From NCBI RefSeq assembly GCF_007753265.1, contig NZ_CP036349.1:3629363-3693362 (forward strand): a DNA stretch of 64,000 nucleotides, given 5' to 3'. This document shows positions 36,205-45,982 of this stretch, piece after piece. The stretch's first letter is position 1; each line of letters starts with the position of its first letter. The position numbers and the translations under genes were made by a program. The notes under the pieces are model-generated. The model was not told the origin of the DNA, made no database searches, and saw only the letters and a program-made list of their open reading frames with translations. This stretch comes from Botrimarina mediterranea (GTDB lineage: Bacteria > Planctomycetota > Planctomycetia > Pirellulales > Lacipirellulaceae).

Positions 36205-37821
36205 ATGCGACCAAGATCACGACCAAGCCGCTGTCTAATAACCCTGCGAGCCGATTCGCGCTGGTTAGCGGGCCTCGCCTTGCTTGGGGTGGTTGCGCTC
36301 ACCCCGGGTTGCCGGAGTCCGAGGGAATGGGTCGCCAATGGTTTCAAGGTGGGTCCCAACTACTGCCCGCCAACGGCGCCGGTCGCCCAGGACTGGATCG
36401 ACGCCAACGACAGGCGGGTGTTGAAGGACCCCGTCGATCACGTCGTCTGGTGGTCGTCCTTCAACGACCCGGTCCTCAACGAGCTCGTGCTTCAGGCCTA
36501 CGGCCAGAACCTCACCGTCCGCGAAGCCGGCGCCCGAATCATGGAGGCACGGGCGCTGCGGGCGATCGCCGTGGGGAGTTTCTTCCCTCAGCAGCAAGAC
36601 TTCTCGGCATCCTACACGCATAACCTCTCAACGGGGTCGGGCTTCGACAGGCACTTCAGCACCTGGCGTGGGTCATTCAGCCTCGCCTGGGAGATTGACT
36701 TCTGGGGCCGCTACCGTCGGGCCATTGAGGCGGCCGACGCCGACCTCGACGCCTCGGTCTTCGACTACGGCGACGTCGTTGTCACACTCGTCGCGGACGT
36801 GGCGGCGACTTACATCGATATTCGCACGCTACAAGCGCGCCTCGAACTCGTTCAGCAGAACGTTCTCAATCAGCAGAAGACCTACGACACCATCCAGACT
36901 CGCTTCAACGGCGGAGAAGCCAGCGACATCGACGTCCAGCAGGCCAAATCCAGCCTGGCGCAAACGAAGGCGCTTGCGCCGCAAGTCGAGAGCGCACTAC
37001 GGCAAGCACAGAATCAACTCTGCGTCCTTTTGGGCATGCCCCCCGAGGACCTCACGACAATGCTTGGCGAAGGCGAAATCCCGGCGGTCGAACCCGAGAT
37101 CGCCCTAGGCGTTCCCGCGGCGACGCTGTTGCAACGCCCCGACGTTCGCCGCGCCGAACGCAATCTCGCAACACAAAGCGCGTTGATCGGCGTCGCCGAG
37201 GCGGACTTGTACCCTCAGATCACGCTGGTTGGAACCGTCGGCCGCAGCGCGAACCAGTTTGCGGATGTCTTCCGCAGCGGCGCCGGATTCGGTTCGATTG
37301 GACCCAGCCTGAATTGGAACATCCTCAACTACGGCCGTATCGTTAACGGTATTCGCGTTCAAGACGCCCGGTTCCAGCAACTCTTGGCCAACTACAGACA
37401 GACGGTCTTGCTGGCGAACCTGGAAGCGGAAAATGCGATCGTCGATTTCTTGAAGTCGCAACAGCGCTTCGAGCTTCAACTCGAAGCGGCACAAGCCGCC
37501 GGTAAGACCAACGAGCTCATCAACTTGCAGCTCGATGAAGGTGAAGTTGATATCAATCGTGTGATCACTGTCCAGGACTCGAAGACGCGACAAGAGGAGA
37601 ACGCCGCCGTTGCGAAAGGGCAGGTCGCGCAGGCCTATATCGCGATCTACCGTTCGCTGGGCGGAGGGTGGCCGTCCCCCTATCTCGCACGGGGACTTAC
37701 CCCTCCGGTCGAAGCTGCTGAGGCAATCCAGGCCGCCGAGGAAGAGATCGCCGCCCCGCCCGCCATCGAGCCGCTGCCGATCGAGGAGGCCCTACAACTG
37801 CCGGAAGAAGTAGAGCGCTAG
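36205..37821 (+). CDS. Outer-membrane efflux factor (TolC/OprM/NodT type lipoprotein)
   Basis: A 538-residue outer-membrane channel protein. The N-terminus carries a lipoprotein signal with the lipobox ALTPGC (Cys36). Two OEP repeats follow, with long helices (for example QARLELVQQNVLNQQKTYDTI) and the family segments SSFNDPVLNELVLQA, SLAWEIDFWGRYRRAIEAA and LLQRPDVRRAERNLA. It would form the exit duct of the RND system divergently encoded at 31409-35878. A proline/glutamate-rich tail (PAIEPLPIEEALQLPEEVE) is unusual. I prefer the ATG at 36205, just before the signal peptide. Confidence 0.9.
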   Translation: MRPRSRPSRCLITLRADSRWLAGLALLGVVALTPGCRSPREWVANGFKVGPNYCPPTAPVAQDWIDANDRRVLKDPVDHVVWWSSFNDPVLNELVLQAYGQNLTVREAGARIMEARALRAIAVGSFFPQQQDFSASYTHNLSTGSGFDRHFSTWRGSFSLAWEIDFWGRYRRAIEAADADLDASVFDYGDVVVTLVADVAATYIDIRTLQARLELVQQNVLNQQKTYDTIQTRFNGGEASDIDVQQAKSSLAQTKALAPQVESALRQAQNQLCVLLGMPPEDLTTMLGEGEIPAVEPEIALGVPAATLLQRPDVRRAERNLATQSALIGVAEADLYPQITLVGTVGRSANQFADVFRSGAGFGSIGPSLNWNILNYGRIVNGIRVQDARFQQLLANYRQTVLLANLEAENAIVDFLKSQQRFELQLEAAQAAGKTNELINLQLDEGEVDINRVITVQDSKTRQEENAAVAKGQVAQAYIAIYRSLGGGWPSPYLARGLTPPVEAAEAIQAAEEEIAAPPAIEPLPIEEALQLPEEVER

Positions 37822-37933
37822 ATTAGAATCGACCAGAACCGTGATTCCCAGGAGGGTCGCGTCTCCCTAGTCGTTCCGCGCCAGGGCGCCGTAGGCTGGC
37901 GACGATTACAAGACCTCTTTGGAACCTCACCGA

Positions 37934-38773
37934 ATGGCCGCTAAGCGCATTGGCTTCGTCGATGACAACCTCGACAACTTCCACGCAAACACCTACCTGT
38001 CGGCGCTACGAGGCCCGCTCGTCCACCGCGGTTGGGAGATTGTCGGCGCCACGGCGCTTCAGGCTGAGAAGGGCACAGCCTGGGCTACCAAGAATGGGAT
38101 CCCTCATTACGACACAATCGCTGACCTGGCGTCAGCCGTTGATGCCATCGCGATCTTGGCGCCTTCGACCCCAGAGACGCACGAGGCGCTGGCAGAACAG
38201 GTCTTGCCCCACGGCAAGCCGACTTTCATCGATAAGACTTTCGCGCCCGACCTAGCGGCGGCGGAACGAATTTTTGCACTAGCTGACTCCAATCGCGTCG
38301 CGGTTCAATCGACCTCGGCATTGCGAACGACGGCAATTCAAGCGCAGCTTGAGAAGCTCGAAGGTCCGCTGGTGAACCTTGGCGTGTGGGCCGGCGGCGC
38401 GTCTCTTGCCGAGTACGGCGTCCATCCGGTCGAGATTGTTGTCAGTTGCCTCGGGCCCGAAGCCGAGCGGCTTACCGTCGCCGGCGCCGAGCTTCACCCC
38501 ACCCTCGTCATCGAGTACAGCCGTGGCCGCGTGGCGACGATCGACTTCAATGCCGCCGAGTACGCGCCGTTTGTCGCGATGCTTACGACCGATCGTTGGT
38601 CGCGGCATGTGGTAGTGGATGACCAACGACTCTTTGTCGATGCGGCGGCGGCGATCCTCGACTTCTTCGAGGCCGGTCAACCGCTCGTTCCGCGTGGCGA
38701 GACCCTCGCTGTCATGCGAATTCTGGAGGCAGTGAAAAGCCCCGCGGCTCGCCATGGATGGGTTACCGTCTGA
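37934..38773 (+). CDS. Gfo/Idh/MocA-like oxidoreductase, atypical
   Basis: A 279-residue protein with a Rossmann-type N-terminus (RIGFVDDNLDNFH; AIAILAPSTPETHEALAEQVLPHGKPTFIDKTFAPDLAAAE in several blocks). The usual EKP motif of Gfo/Idh/MocA enzymes appears as DKTF, so the catalytic lysine may be kept but its context is changed, and the dinucleotide loop lacks a standard GxGxxG. The C-terminal domain is short. It probably acts on a sugar derivative, alone or as a non-catalytic partner of the next oxidoreductase. Start at ATG 37934. Confidence 0.7.
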   Translation: MAAKRIGFVDDNLDNFHANTYLSALRGPLVHRGWEIVGATALQAEKGTAWATKNGIPHYDTIADLASAVDAIAILAPSTPETHEALAEQVLPHGKPTFIDKTFAPDLAAAERIFALADSNRVAVQSTSALRTTAIQAQLEKLEGPLVNLGVWAGGASLAEYGVHPVEIVVSCLGPEAERLTVAGAELHPTLVIEYSRGRVATIDFNAAEYAPFVAMLTTDRWSRHVVVDDQRLFVDAAAAILDFFEAGQPLVPRGETLAVMRILEAVKSPAARHGWVTV

Positions 38774-38905
38774 ACCCGTCTCGAGAGACGGCTGCGCAAG
38801 CCGCCCCGTTGCGTTCGTGCGTTCAGCGAACCACATTAGCATAGGCCAGGACTGCTCGCCCTTAGCCGAGGAGCCGCCGACTGGCAGAACAAGGGAGCTG
38901 ACGAC

Positions 38906-39964
38906 ATGCGATTAGGAATACTTGGGGCAGGAGCCGTCGGCGCAAAGCATGCCGCCGCTGCGGCCATCGCAGGGGTTGAGCTGGGTCGCGTCGTTGATCG
39001 CAATGTCGATCGCGCCGCGGTAATCGCCGGCGAATTTGGCGCCACAGCGAGCGACGATCCACGCACTTTGTGGGACGACGCATCGATCGACGCGGTTGTC
39101 ATCGGCGTACCGAATTGCTTCCACCGTCCATTGGCGCTCGAAGCGATGCGAGCGGGCAAGGACGTGTTACTCGAAAAGCCGATGGCTCTCACCGCCACCG
39201 AATGCGACGATCTCTGTGAAGCCGCCGAAGGGTTGGGACGAGTCCTGCAGGTCGGTTACGCCCACCGTTTCACAGCCGTCGGCGCCGGCGCCAAGGGGCT
39301 CGTCGAGACAGGCGTGCTAGGCGAGGTCTATCACGCCAAGGCTCACCTCCATCTCCGACGCGGCGTTCCCGGCCTCGGTGGTTGGTTCACGACCAAAGCG
39401 ATGTCCGGCGGCGGCGCTCTGCTTGATTTGGGGGTTCACCTTGTTGACCTCGGGCTCCACCTCCTTGGGCAACCAACCGCCGTCGCCGTCAGCGGCAAGG
39501 CGTACGCCAAGTTCGGCGTGAAAATGCGCGATTACATCTACGAATCGATGTGGGCAGGCCCCCCAAACTACGAGGGCGTTTGCGACGTGGATGATCACGC
39601 CACCGCCTTAGTAACCTTTGATTCCGGCGCGACCCTCGATCTGCAAATTGCTTGGGCATGTAACCTACCGGCAGGAACGACGCCCGACTCACTAGTTGCA
39701 CTTCTCGGTGACCGCGGCGGGCTGACTTTCGAGCTCTTCGGCGACCACCTCGTCCTCCGAACAGAGGTCGCGGGCCGCAACGCCGACGCAAAAATCCCCC
39801 TCCCTCTAGCCGACCAGATGGCGCTCCAGATGGCCGACTTTGTCGAAGCAGTGAGTTCTCGCACCCATGGCGTGGGCGCGACCCCCGCCGAAGGACGCAA
39901 GGTTCAAGCAATTATTGATGGGATCTACAAGTCGAGCGACGCCAATGCTCCCGTGACGCTCTAG
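38906..39964 (+). CDS. Gfo/Idh/MocA family NAD(P)-dependent oxidoreductase
   Basis: A 352-residue sugar-type dehydrogenase. The dinucleotide site is LGILGAGAVGAKHAAA (3-18) and the EKP motif is present as LLEKPMALTATECDDL (about 89-104). The C-terminal alpha/beta domain carries the expected HxxD-like segment (LDLGVHLVDLGLHLLG). Such enzymes oxidise or reduce sugars, inositols or amino sugars. A gggag site lies before the ATG. Twenty bases separate it from the symporter gene, so uptake and oxidation are probably linked. Confidence 0.87.
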   Translation: MRLGILGAGAVGAKHAAAAAIAGVELGRVVDRNVDRAAVIAGEFGATASDDPRTLWDDASIDAVVIGVPNCFHRPLALEAMRAGKDVLLEKPMALTATECDDLCEAAEGLGRVLQVGYAHRFTAVGAGAKGLVETGVLGEVYHAKAHLHLRRGVPGLGGWFTTKAMSGGGALLDLGVHLVDLGLHLLGQPTAVAVSGKAYAKFGVKMRDYIYESMWAGPPNYEGVCDVDDHATALVTFDSGATLDLQIAWACNLPAGTTPDSLVALLGDRGGLTFELFGDHLVLRTEVAGRNADAKIPLPLADQMALQMADFVEAVSSRTHGVGATPAEGRKVQAIIDGIYKSSDANAPVTL

Positions 39965-39984
39965 CGAAAACCCCCTGTAGGCGA

Positions 39985-41898
39985 TTGGTCCTTCCTGCGC
40001 CACTCATTGCCGCGGCTGACCTGAGCGACCAAGTCGTCGTGGCAGTCTACTTACTAGCGAGCCTCGCTCTAGGAATCGCCTCGAGCGGCTGGTTGCGTAG
40101 AAAATCGTCCACCAACCTCGGTCAGCCCCAGACCGATAGGGACTCCGAGGAGGACTACTTCCTAGCAGGGCGGCGAATGCCCGGCTGGGCCAATGGCATT
40201 TCTTACGCCGCGACCGCCCTCAACGCCGACGTCGGCCCGACCTACTGCGGATTCGCGGTTGTGGTAGGGCTACCGATCGCCTTCTTCTACCTTCCCCGCT
40301 TCGCGCTGGCGTGGATGATCGCTGCGATGCTTTTCGCCGCCCGCTGGCGGCAGCTGGGCGTCCGCACGGGTCCCGAGTTCTACGCTCTTCGCTTCGGCGG
40401 CGCACGGACACGCTTTGTTCGGGTCTACTCGTCGCTCTTCGCGGTGCTCGTGAACATGGCCCCATGGATCGGAGCCGGCCTTCTAGGGGTCCACAAGATC
40501 TTCGGCCCCGCTTTTGGCGTTGAGGACAAAGCCGTCACGCTATCGATCGTGCTGCCGGTGCTGTTGGTCTATGTCTGGATCGGCGGATTCGCCGGGGTTG
40601 TCGTGACCGACGTGATGCAGACTCTCGTTATCATTGGCTCGAGTCTTATGCTCGCTGCCGCGGTGCTCTGGGAGCACGGGGGACCCGGTGGCCTCGCCGA
40701 GGCGATCACAACGTCGATGCCAGAACAGTCGGCCGAGGTGCTCTCAACTTGGCCCGTATGGGGGCACCGAGTATTGGGGCCTTTGGTGGTCATGGCGTGG
40801 CTCGTTGTGCCAACCGTCGGCCGTGGCGGGTCCGTCGATCTCGAAGGACAGCGGCTCTTTTCGTGCCGCAGTGACCGCGATGCAGCATTGATGAACGTTT
40901 GGGCGATGATCGGCCTCTTCGTGATGCTACTGCTGCTGACGTTGCCGGCGCTGGGCTTACTCGTCAATCACCCCGAGCTCTACCAGGCCGAGCCTTCTGA
41001 ACGAGAGAAGGCCTACGCAATGCTCCTGGACGAGTATCTCCCAGCCGGGCTCTTCGGCGTTGCGCTAGCAGCGCTACTCGCCAGCGTGATGTCGACAATC
41101 TCCAGTCACCTCAGCTACGGCTCGCAGACGTTGGTAAACGATGTGGCGAGGCAAGTCATACCCACAGCTTCCTGGTTGGCCCCGGGCTCGGCGGGGGCAG
41201 TGTGGACCGGACGGCTGCTGATGCTTGTCATCCTCGGCGTTGGTGTTGCAGTCACCTACAACGCCGAATCCCTTATTGGCATCGCAATCGTGTTGGCCGG
41301 CATGTACGGCGCTACGGCCACGGTCTACTGGGGGCAGTGGTGGTGGTGGCGTGTTAACTTCTGGAGTTGGCTCACCGCTATGGTCGGTGGCCCCTTGGTC
41401 TATGTCGCCTTAGGTGGGCTCACGATCGGTCCGATTGAGTTCATTGGGATCCTCGGCGCCTTACCCGCCTGGGCTGCTGCGCGTGGCGGCAGCGAGTCGG
41501 CCGCCCAAGGGATGGACATGCTCCAGGCCGCCCTAGGCATGGCCGTCACGCTCGTCGCTTGGGTCGTCGTCACGCTCGTCACGCGTCCCGAACCGATCGA
41601 AGTACTCAAGGCGTTCTACCGCCGTGCGCAGCCGATGGGCGCCTGGGGCCCTGTGCGGCAGGCGTGCCTCAATGACGATCCCGCGTGGCAAGCCCCGCGC
41701 GGAGGATTGCTTGTGCAGGGCTTCGCCACGGCTGCCTTCGGGGCAATTTCCGCCTCCAGCGGAGTACTGGCGGCGTCGGTCGCGTTTGTCGGCCGTTGGA
41801 GCGAGGCGGCAATCTACGCTGCTATCTCGGTGGCGTTTGGGGTTATCTTTACCCGGTTGTTCAACCGCATGATGAACCGCTTGGACGCCGACGCTTGA
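39985..41898 (+). CDS. Sodium:solute symporter family transporter
   Basis: A 637-residue membrane protein with about 14 hydrophobic segments. Family features are EEDYFLAGRRMPGWANGISYAATALNAD after the first helix, GGFAGVVVTDVMQTLVIIG, and ASVMSTISSHLSYGSQTLVNDV in the helix that holds sodium ligands. Members take up sugars, sialic acid, amino acids or carboxylates. The start is a TTG at 39985 with no better upstream ATG. Context suggests a sugar or sugar acid. The last 120 residues extend beyond the core with further helices. Confidence 0.9.
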   Translation: MVLPAPLIAAADLSDQVVVAVYLLASLALGIASSGWLRRKSSTNLGQPQTDRDSEEDYFLAGRRMPGWANGISYAATALNADVGPTYCGFAVVVGLPIAFFYLPRFALAWMIAAMLFAARWRQLGVRTGPEFYALRFGGARTRFVRVYSSLFAVLVNMAPWIGAGLLGVHKIFGPAFGVEDKAVTLSIVLPVLLVYVWIGGFAGVVVTDVMQTLVIIGSSLMLAAAVLWEHGGPGGLAEAITTSMPEQSAEVLSTWPVWGHRVLGPLVVMAWLVVPTVGRGGSVDLEGQRLFSCRSDRDAALMNVWAMIGLFVMLLLLTLPALGLLVNHPELYQAEPSEREKAYAMLLDEYLPAGLFGVALAALLASVMSTISSHLSYGSQTLVNDVARQVIPTASWLAPGSAGAVWTGRLLMLVILGVGVAVTYNAESLIGIAIVLAGMYGATATVYWGQWWWWRVNFWSWLTAMVGGPLVYVALGGLTIGPIEFIGILGALPAWAAARGGSESAAQGMDMLQAALGMAVTLVAWVVVTLVTRPEPIEVLKAFYRRAQPMGAWGPVRQACLNDDPAWQAPRGGLLVQGFATAAFGAISASSGVLAASVAFVGRWSEAAIYAAISVAFGVIFTRLFNRMMNRLDADA

Positions 41899-41928
41899 TC
41901 GCTGATTCCCGGCTCTTCTCTGGCGGCG

Positions 41929-43077
41929 TCAATCGACGTAGATCGTGTCGAACACCTCGGCGTGCTGACGCAGACCCTCGTAATAGAAAAAGACCTCGCC
42001 ACCAAATCCCAGCTCACGATTCGTTTCGATCATTGCGCGTAAATGCGGGCTCGGCAGGTCGTAACCGGCGGCGAGTGATATGAGCACTCCGGGGTAGACC
42101 TTTGGCAAGACTTCTGCGGGGACTTGTGCCTTAACCGAACCGAGCGTCGCACGGTAATCGTCGAGCTGGCGACGGTAGACCTGGGGACAGAACTCATCGC
42201 CCCAACCCTCACGCGCCCACCGCGGCCAGTCCTGGAGGTACTGATTTCGACTCCACGGCCAGACACTTGGCGCCCATGATACGCAAACGTCGGGCTCCAG
42301 CGTCTTAAGCTCTAGGTAAGTTTGCTTAACGAATTCGCTGAGCTTGTCCGCTCGCCATTGCGTCCATACGGGGTCGGCAAAGTCATCCGGCGGAGCAGCG
42401 CCACTGTGCTCATGCCGGTAGATCGCAACCGTCTTCGGGTCGTAGCCCGCCGTATTTGGGCACGCCGGCAGGCGATCATCTCCTTGCACGCCATCGACGG
42501 CGTAGTTGCTTACGACCTCCTTGAGCATCTCGAGCAGGAAGTCCTGCACATCTGGGTCGAAGGCGTTCATCCACTGGAAGCCATTGCGGCTGACAAGGTC
42601 TCCCTCGCGGTCGAGAGCCCGCCACTCAGGCCGATCACGCAGCACTCGACCCCCGTCGGGCTCTTGGTAGCTGGCGGCGAAGCCAAACTCAAACCAAGCC
42701 ACGACGCGGATCTCCTCGGCATGGGCTAACTCAACCAGTTCCTTCAGCGGGTCGAACCCTCGCAGCTGAGGGTCCATAGCTACCCCGAACTCCCGCTCCA
42801 TCAGTGCGCTGTGGTAAAGCGTGTAACCACGATTCCATACGACAGGGTAGATCGTGTTTATGCCCACCGCTTTACAACGGGCAATAACCTGCTCAAGCCC
42901 CGCGCGAGTCATCATCGCATCGCTGCCCACATTCGTCAGCCACACGCCTCGCACTGGCGACGTGGCGCCCGTCGTTGTAGCTAAGACGCCACCAATAAGG
43001 CAAGCAAGATACGGCGCGATGTGGATCAAGATACTCGGCTCCTTAACCCGTCGGTCTTCTGCACTGGCAACCGGCAA
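41929..43077 (-). CDS. GHL10-type glycoside hydrolase-like protein
   Basis: A secreted protein of about 382 residues (366 if it starts at the TTG at 43029, which has an AAGGAG nine bases upstream). A signal peptide (SILIHIAPYLACLIGGVLATT) leads into a TIM-barrel-like domain of the glycosyl hydrolase-like 10 (DUF187/GHL10) family: RGVWLTNVGSD, VGINTIYPVVWNRGYT, VVAWFEFGF, YAVDGVQGDDRLP with the acidic barrel residues, and CVSWAPSVWPWS. Family members are thought to cleave polysaccharides or peptidoglycan-related glycans. It begins at or just before the stop of the upstream paralogue. Confidence 0.85.
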   Translation of the reverse strand: MPVASAEDRRVKEPSILIHIAPYLACLIGGVLATTTGATSPVRGVWLTNVGSDAMMTRAGLEQVIARCKAVGINTIYPVVWNRGYTLYHSALMEREFGVAMDPQLRGFDPLKELVELAHAEEIRVVAWFEFGFAASYQEPDGGRVLRDRPEWRALDREGDLVSRNGFQWMNAFDPDVQDFLLEMLKEVVSNYAVDGVQGDDRLPACPNTAGYDPKTVAIYRHEHSGAAPPDDFADPVWTQWRADKLSEFVKQTYLELKTLEPDVCVSWAPSVWPWSRNQYLQDWPRWAREGWGDEFCPQVYRRQLDDYRATLGSVKAQVPAEVLPKVYPGVLISLAAGYDLPSPHLRAMIETNRELGFGGEVFFYYEGLRQHAEVFDTIYVD

Positions 43078-44701
43078 GTAGTGTTAACAGCAATGTGATC
43101 GAGGAGGGTTCGGGAACTGTCGTCGAGCTCGGCGGCTCAAAAGCGTAACTCCCAGACCACAAGTCGTAGCCCATCGCGTTGACAATACCGTCGCCGTTCC
43201 CGTCGGCGCGGAGGTCAGCCGTCGAGAGCAAGGAGTCTCGCCAAACCGTGTTGTCGGCGGCGTTTACCAAGCCATCTCCATTGTAGTCTGCCGGTTCGAT
43301 GGGTCGGCGATCCGAGAGAAGTTCGACCCGCGAAGCGCCCGGAACGGTCAGGTCTCGGACCCCGGCAGGAAAATAGCCGTCCGAAAGCTCGCGCCAGACG
43401 CCACCGACCTGGGCGACCAGACGATACCCTTGTCCTTTCGGGATGTCGAATCGCCACCGGTTGGAGCCTCGTGACGTTCCCAGAACCGGGGCGAGGCGAT
43501 GGTCGGCTGCGAACTGCGGACTGAGGGCACGGCCCTGGCCCGCGACATCGTAGAACGCGGTGAGCTGAGTGCGATAATCGTCGCGGACCGCTTTGCTGTA
43601 GAAGATCGCATGGCCTCCCGCGCCAACCTCACGCGAACGGATGATCATCTGCTCAAGGTCGGCGATCGGTGTGTTTGAACCGGAGCCGTTACCCCGCAGC
43701 CCCACAACTAACTCGCCTCGTTGGGATGACGAGAACTGACTTACTTGACCGGTGAGAGTTGTGTTGAATGACGTGTAATTGTCGCGGTAGACTTGTACGG
43801 CGTACTCGTCGAACAAGCCCGCGTCCTGCCACTGCGGCCATTCAGCGTTGAAGTTCACGTCAGAGAAGTTCGTCACCGAGGGACTCACTGACAGCAGGAG
43901 GTCGAGCCTTTTGGCTGAGATTGCTGAGGTCAGCTCCTCGGCAAAGAGTGTCACTTTTCTTTGCCGCCATTCCCGGAACTGGGTGTCGTTGACGCTCGAG
44001 GGAAGCGAGCGACCTGTCTCTTGCAGATAGATCGCCGCCGTAGTGCTGTCCCAGCCGAACTCACGTGGCCAAGCGAGCCGATCGTCGAATTGCACGCCGT
44101 CGAAGTCGTAACGTTCGATCGCTTCCAGCGTGATGTCGATCATGAAATGCCGCACTTCGGCGACTGCAGGGTTCATCCATGCGAACCCGTTTGAACTATT
44201 GGCGAACTTCCCCGCTTGGTCTCGCAAGAGCCATCCGTTGTCACGCATCGCTTGCCCAAGGGGCGTGACGGGATACCCTCCGGCGCCGACAAACTCGGCA
44301 GCCAAGCCGTATTCAAATCAGCCGAAGTAGTGAAGCTGATTGCGGTGTGCTTGGATGAGTGTCTCTTGCACCAAGTCACGCGACGACCCAAGGTAGGTCG
44401 CGCGGTCGGCGCCGCCTGTCAGAGTCGCCAGAGTCTGTGAAGGAAAGTTTGTGTACCCGTTCTTCCACGTTTCAACGTAGACCGTGTTTAGCCCAACATC
44501 GCGCAGGTCAGACATCACATCTGCCGTGCTAACGCCCGTCCGTATATGGTCGGGACCTGTCGTGGTCAGCCAAGTACCCCGCACCTCGGGCGCTGCGGCT
44601 AGACAGGGCGCAGGAGCGAGGATTCCCATCACGAAGAACGGCAGCAGGCACGAAGTCTGGATAGATATCATACGAAGAGTGCCTCGGAGGGTTGTTCCCA
44701 C
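43043..44701 (-). pseudogene. GHL10-type hydrolase with dockerin repeats and PEP-CTERM, interrupted by TGA
   Basis: One reading frame of 553 codons that is intact except for a single in-frame TGA at 44318-44320. Before it lies a signal peptide and RGTWLTTTGPD... VGLNTVYVETWKNGYTNFP; after it the GHL10 barrel continues (FEYGLAAEF, YDFDGVQFDDRLAWP). The downstream paralogue has Trp at the matching position (WFEFGFAA), so TGA replaces TGG. The C-terminus carries two calcium-type dockerin-like repeats (DYNGDGLVNAADNTVWRDS; DGNGDGIVNAMGYDLWSG) and a PEP-CTERM tail (VPEPSSITLLLTLL, basic end). It could be a recent pseudogene, a sequencing error or a readthrough case. Confidence 0.85.
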
Positions 44702-44754
44702 TCTGTACCGTATTCACGGCGACCCGTCCGTCAACGATGTGGGAGAGCAGGCGT

Positions 44755-45846
44755 CTATCGCGCCTCGCCGTGACTAATTCCCCAAACCGTCGACGAACCA
44801 GCGCAACGTGCCGCATCGCACCCCGTTGTTTCCGGGGTCGAGACAGGTAGTCCTCTCAAGTAGCGGATCCCCAACCAAGCGAAGGCTTCGGCATGTAGTG
44901 TCTCGGGATTGAGCCCTCGATCACTGACGTTTCGAACTTCCTCAAATACGCCAGCAAGCCGTGTGAGGATCAACGGGTGTCGGCTGCCCGGCCCGGTCAC
45001 CCACGCAAGCCGCGGCCGATCGGGGAGTTGTCGGACGGCGAGTCGAACCGCGTCGGCTATCACCGCACAAATGGTTGCGGCGCCATCCTGGGGGTTGAGC
45101 CCCGAAACATCGATGCGTTCGAAGTCGGCCCGCGACGGCGTACGTGGCAGCGGACGAGAGAAAAAGGGGCTTGCCAGGGCGTATTCGACACATGCCTCAT
45201 CGACAAGCCCCGCTGACGAGACGCAGCCGTCGCGGTCGTGCGGCGCGTCGGCGACTTCCTGCACCCACTCTTCTAAGAGTTCGAGCCCCGGGCCCACGTC
45301 GCCGGCGATGATCTCATTCTGCTGACTGAGCCACGTGACGCTGGTCACGTCGCCAATATGGATCATCAGCGCCGGACGCGGCTCCCGCGCCATCAGCGCC
45401 CAGTAGAACAACGCCTCCATCGGCGCGCCCTGGCCTCCACGGGCAATATCGTACCGCCGAAAGTCGGAAACGACCGGCAAGCCCGTCATCGCCGAGAGCC
45501 GCCACGGGTTTCCGATTTGTAGCATGAGCCCTTCGTGCGGCGCCCACCGCAGCGTGTGACCGTCGAGTCCAATAACAGCCGCCTGCGCGGCCTCAGAGGG
45601 GTGAGCCTCACGCAACATCTCGACGGCAGTTGCGTAATGATCCGTCAACGCACGTTCGAGCCGTAAAATCTCGGTCGTAGGGAGGTCGTTCTGTGTCGCC
45701 TCGAGCAGTCCCCAACGGAGCGACTCATCGCAAAGGGCCCTTACGCCACCGATCGATTCGACTTCATCACGGCCATCGCTACGTATCAGGGCGCCTTCAA
45801 CGGCGTCCCCGGTGACGGTCGAAACCAGGCCGATGGCGTAACGCAT
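44755..45846 (-). CDS. AnmK-like protein (anhydro-N-acetylmuramic acid kinase family), divergent
   Basis: A 363-residue member of the AnmK family. The best-kept block is TGLPVVSDFRRYDIARGGQGAPMEALFY (in two parts, about 125-152), matching the active-site region with the aspartate before GGQGAP, and the ending AFAWLGIRYL is typical. However the N-terminal MSGTSxDGxD ATP motif is replaced by LVSTVTGDAVEGAL and the LNxGGxAN motif by MIHIGDVTSVT. AnmK phosphorylates anhydroMurNAc from wall recycling; here activity is uncertain. The start is close to the divergent regulator gene. Confidence 0.75.
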   Translation of the reverse strand: MRYAIGLVSTVTGDAVEGALIRSDGRDEVESIGGVRALCDESLRWGLLEATQNDLPTTEILRLERALTDHYATAVEMLREAHPSEAAQAAVIGLDGHTLRWAPHEGLMLQIGNPWRLSAMTGLPVVSDFRRYDIARGGQGAPMEALFYWALMAREPRPALMIHIGDVTSVTWLSQQNEIIAGDVGPGLELLEEWVQEVADAPHDRDGCVSSAGLVDEACVEYALASPFFSRPLPRTPSRADFERIDVSGLNPQDGAATICAVIADAVRLAVRQLPDRPRLAWVTGPGSRHPLILTRLAGVFEEVRNVSDRGLNPETLHAEAFAWLGIRYLRGLPVSTPETTGCDAARCAGSSTVWGISHGEAR

Positions 45847-45982
45847 GACGGGGCGTTCCGTGAAGACATGGGAGCCGCATCAAGGATTCGCGGCAGAGAG
45901 ACCGTACCAGCCGCGACGCCCGCCGCCTATCCTCTCGATACGCTGCCTTTCATGGCCGTTAACTCGTTCGTCGAGCGCCGTC

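Noticed and set aside
44318-44320. Selenocysteine at the in-frame TGA
   Set aside because: The paralogue has Trp, not Cys, at this position, and no hairpin directly downstream was evident.
45845-45982. Longer N-terminus of the XylR-type regulator
   Set aside because: The extra 46 residues are Arg/Pro-rich without similarity to the sensor domain; the GTG at 45983 precedes the first conserved strand.
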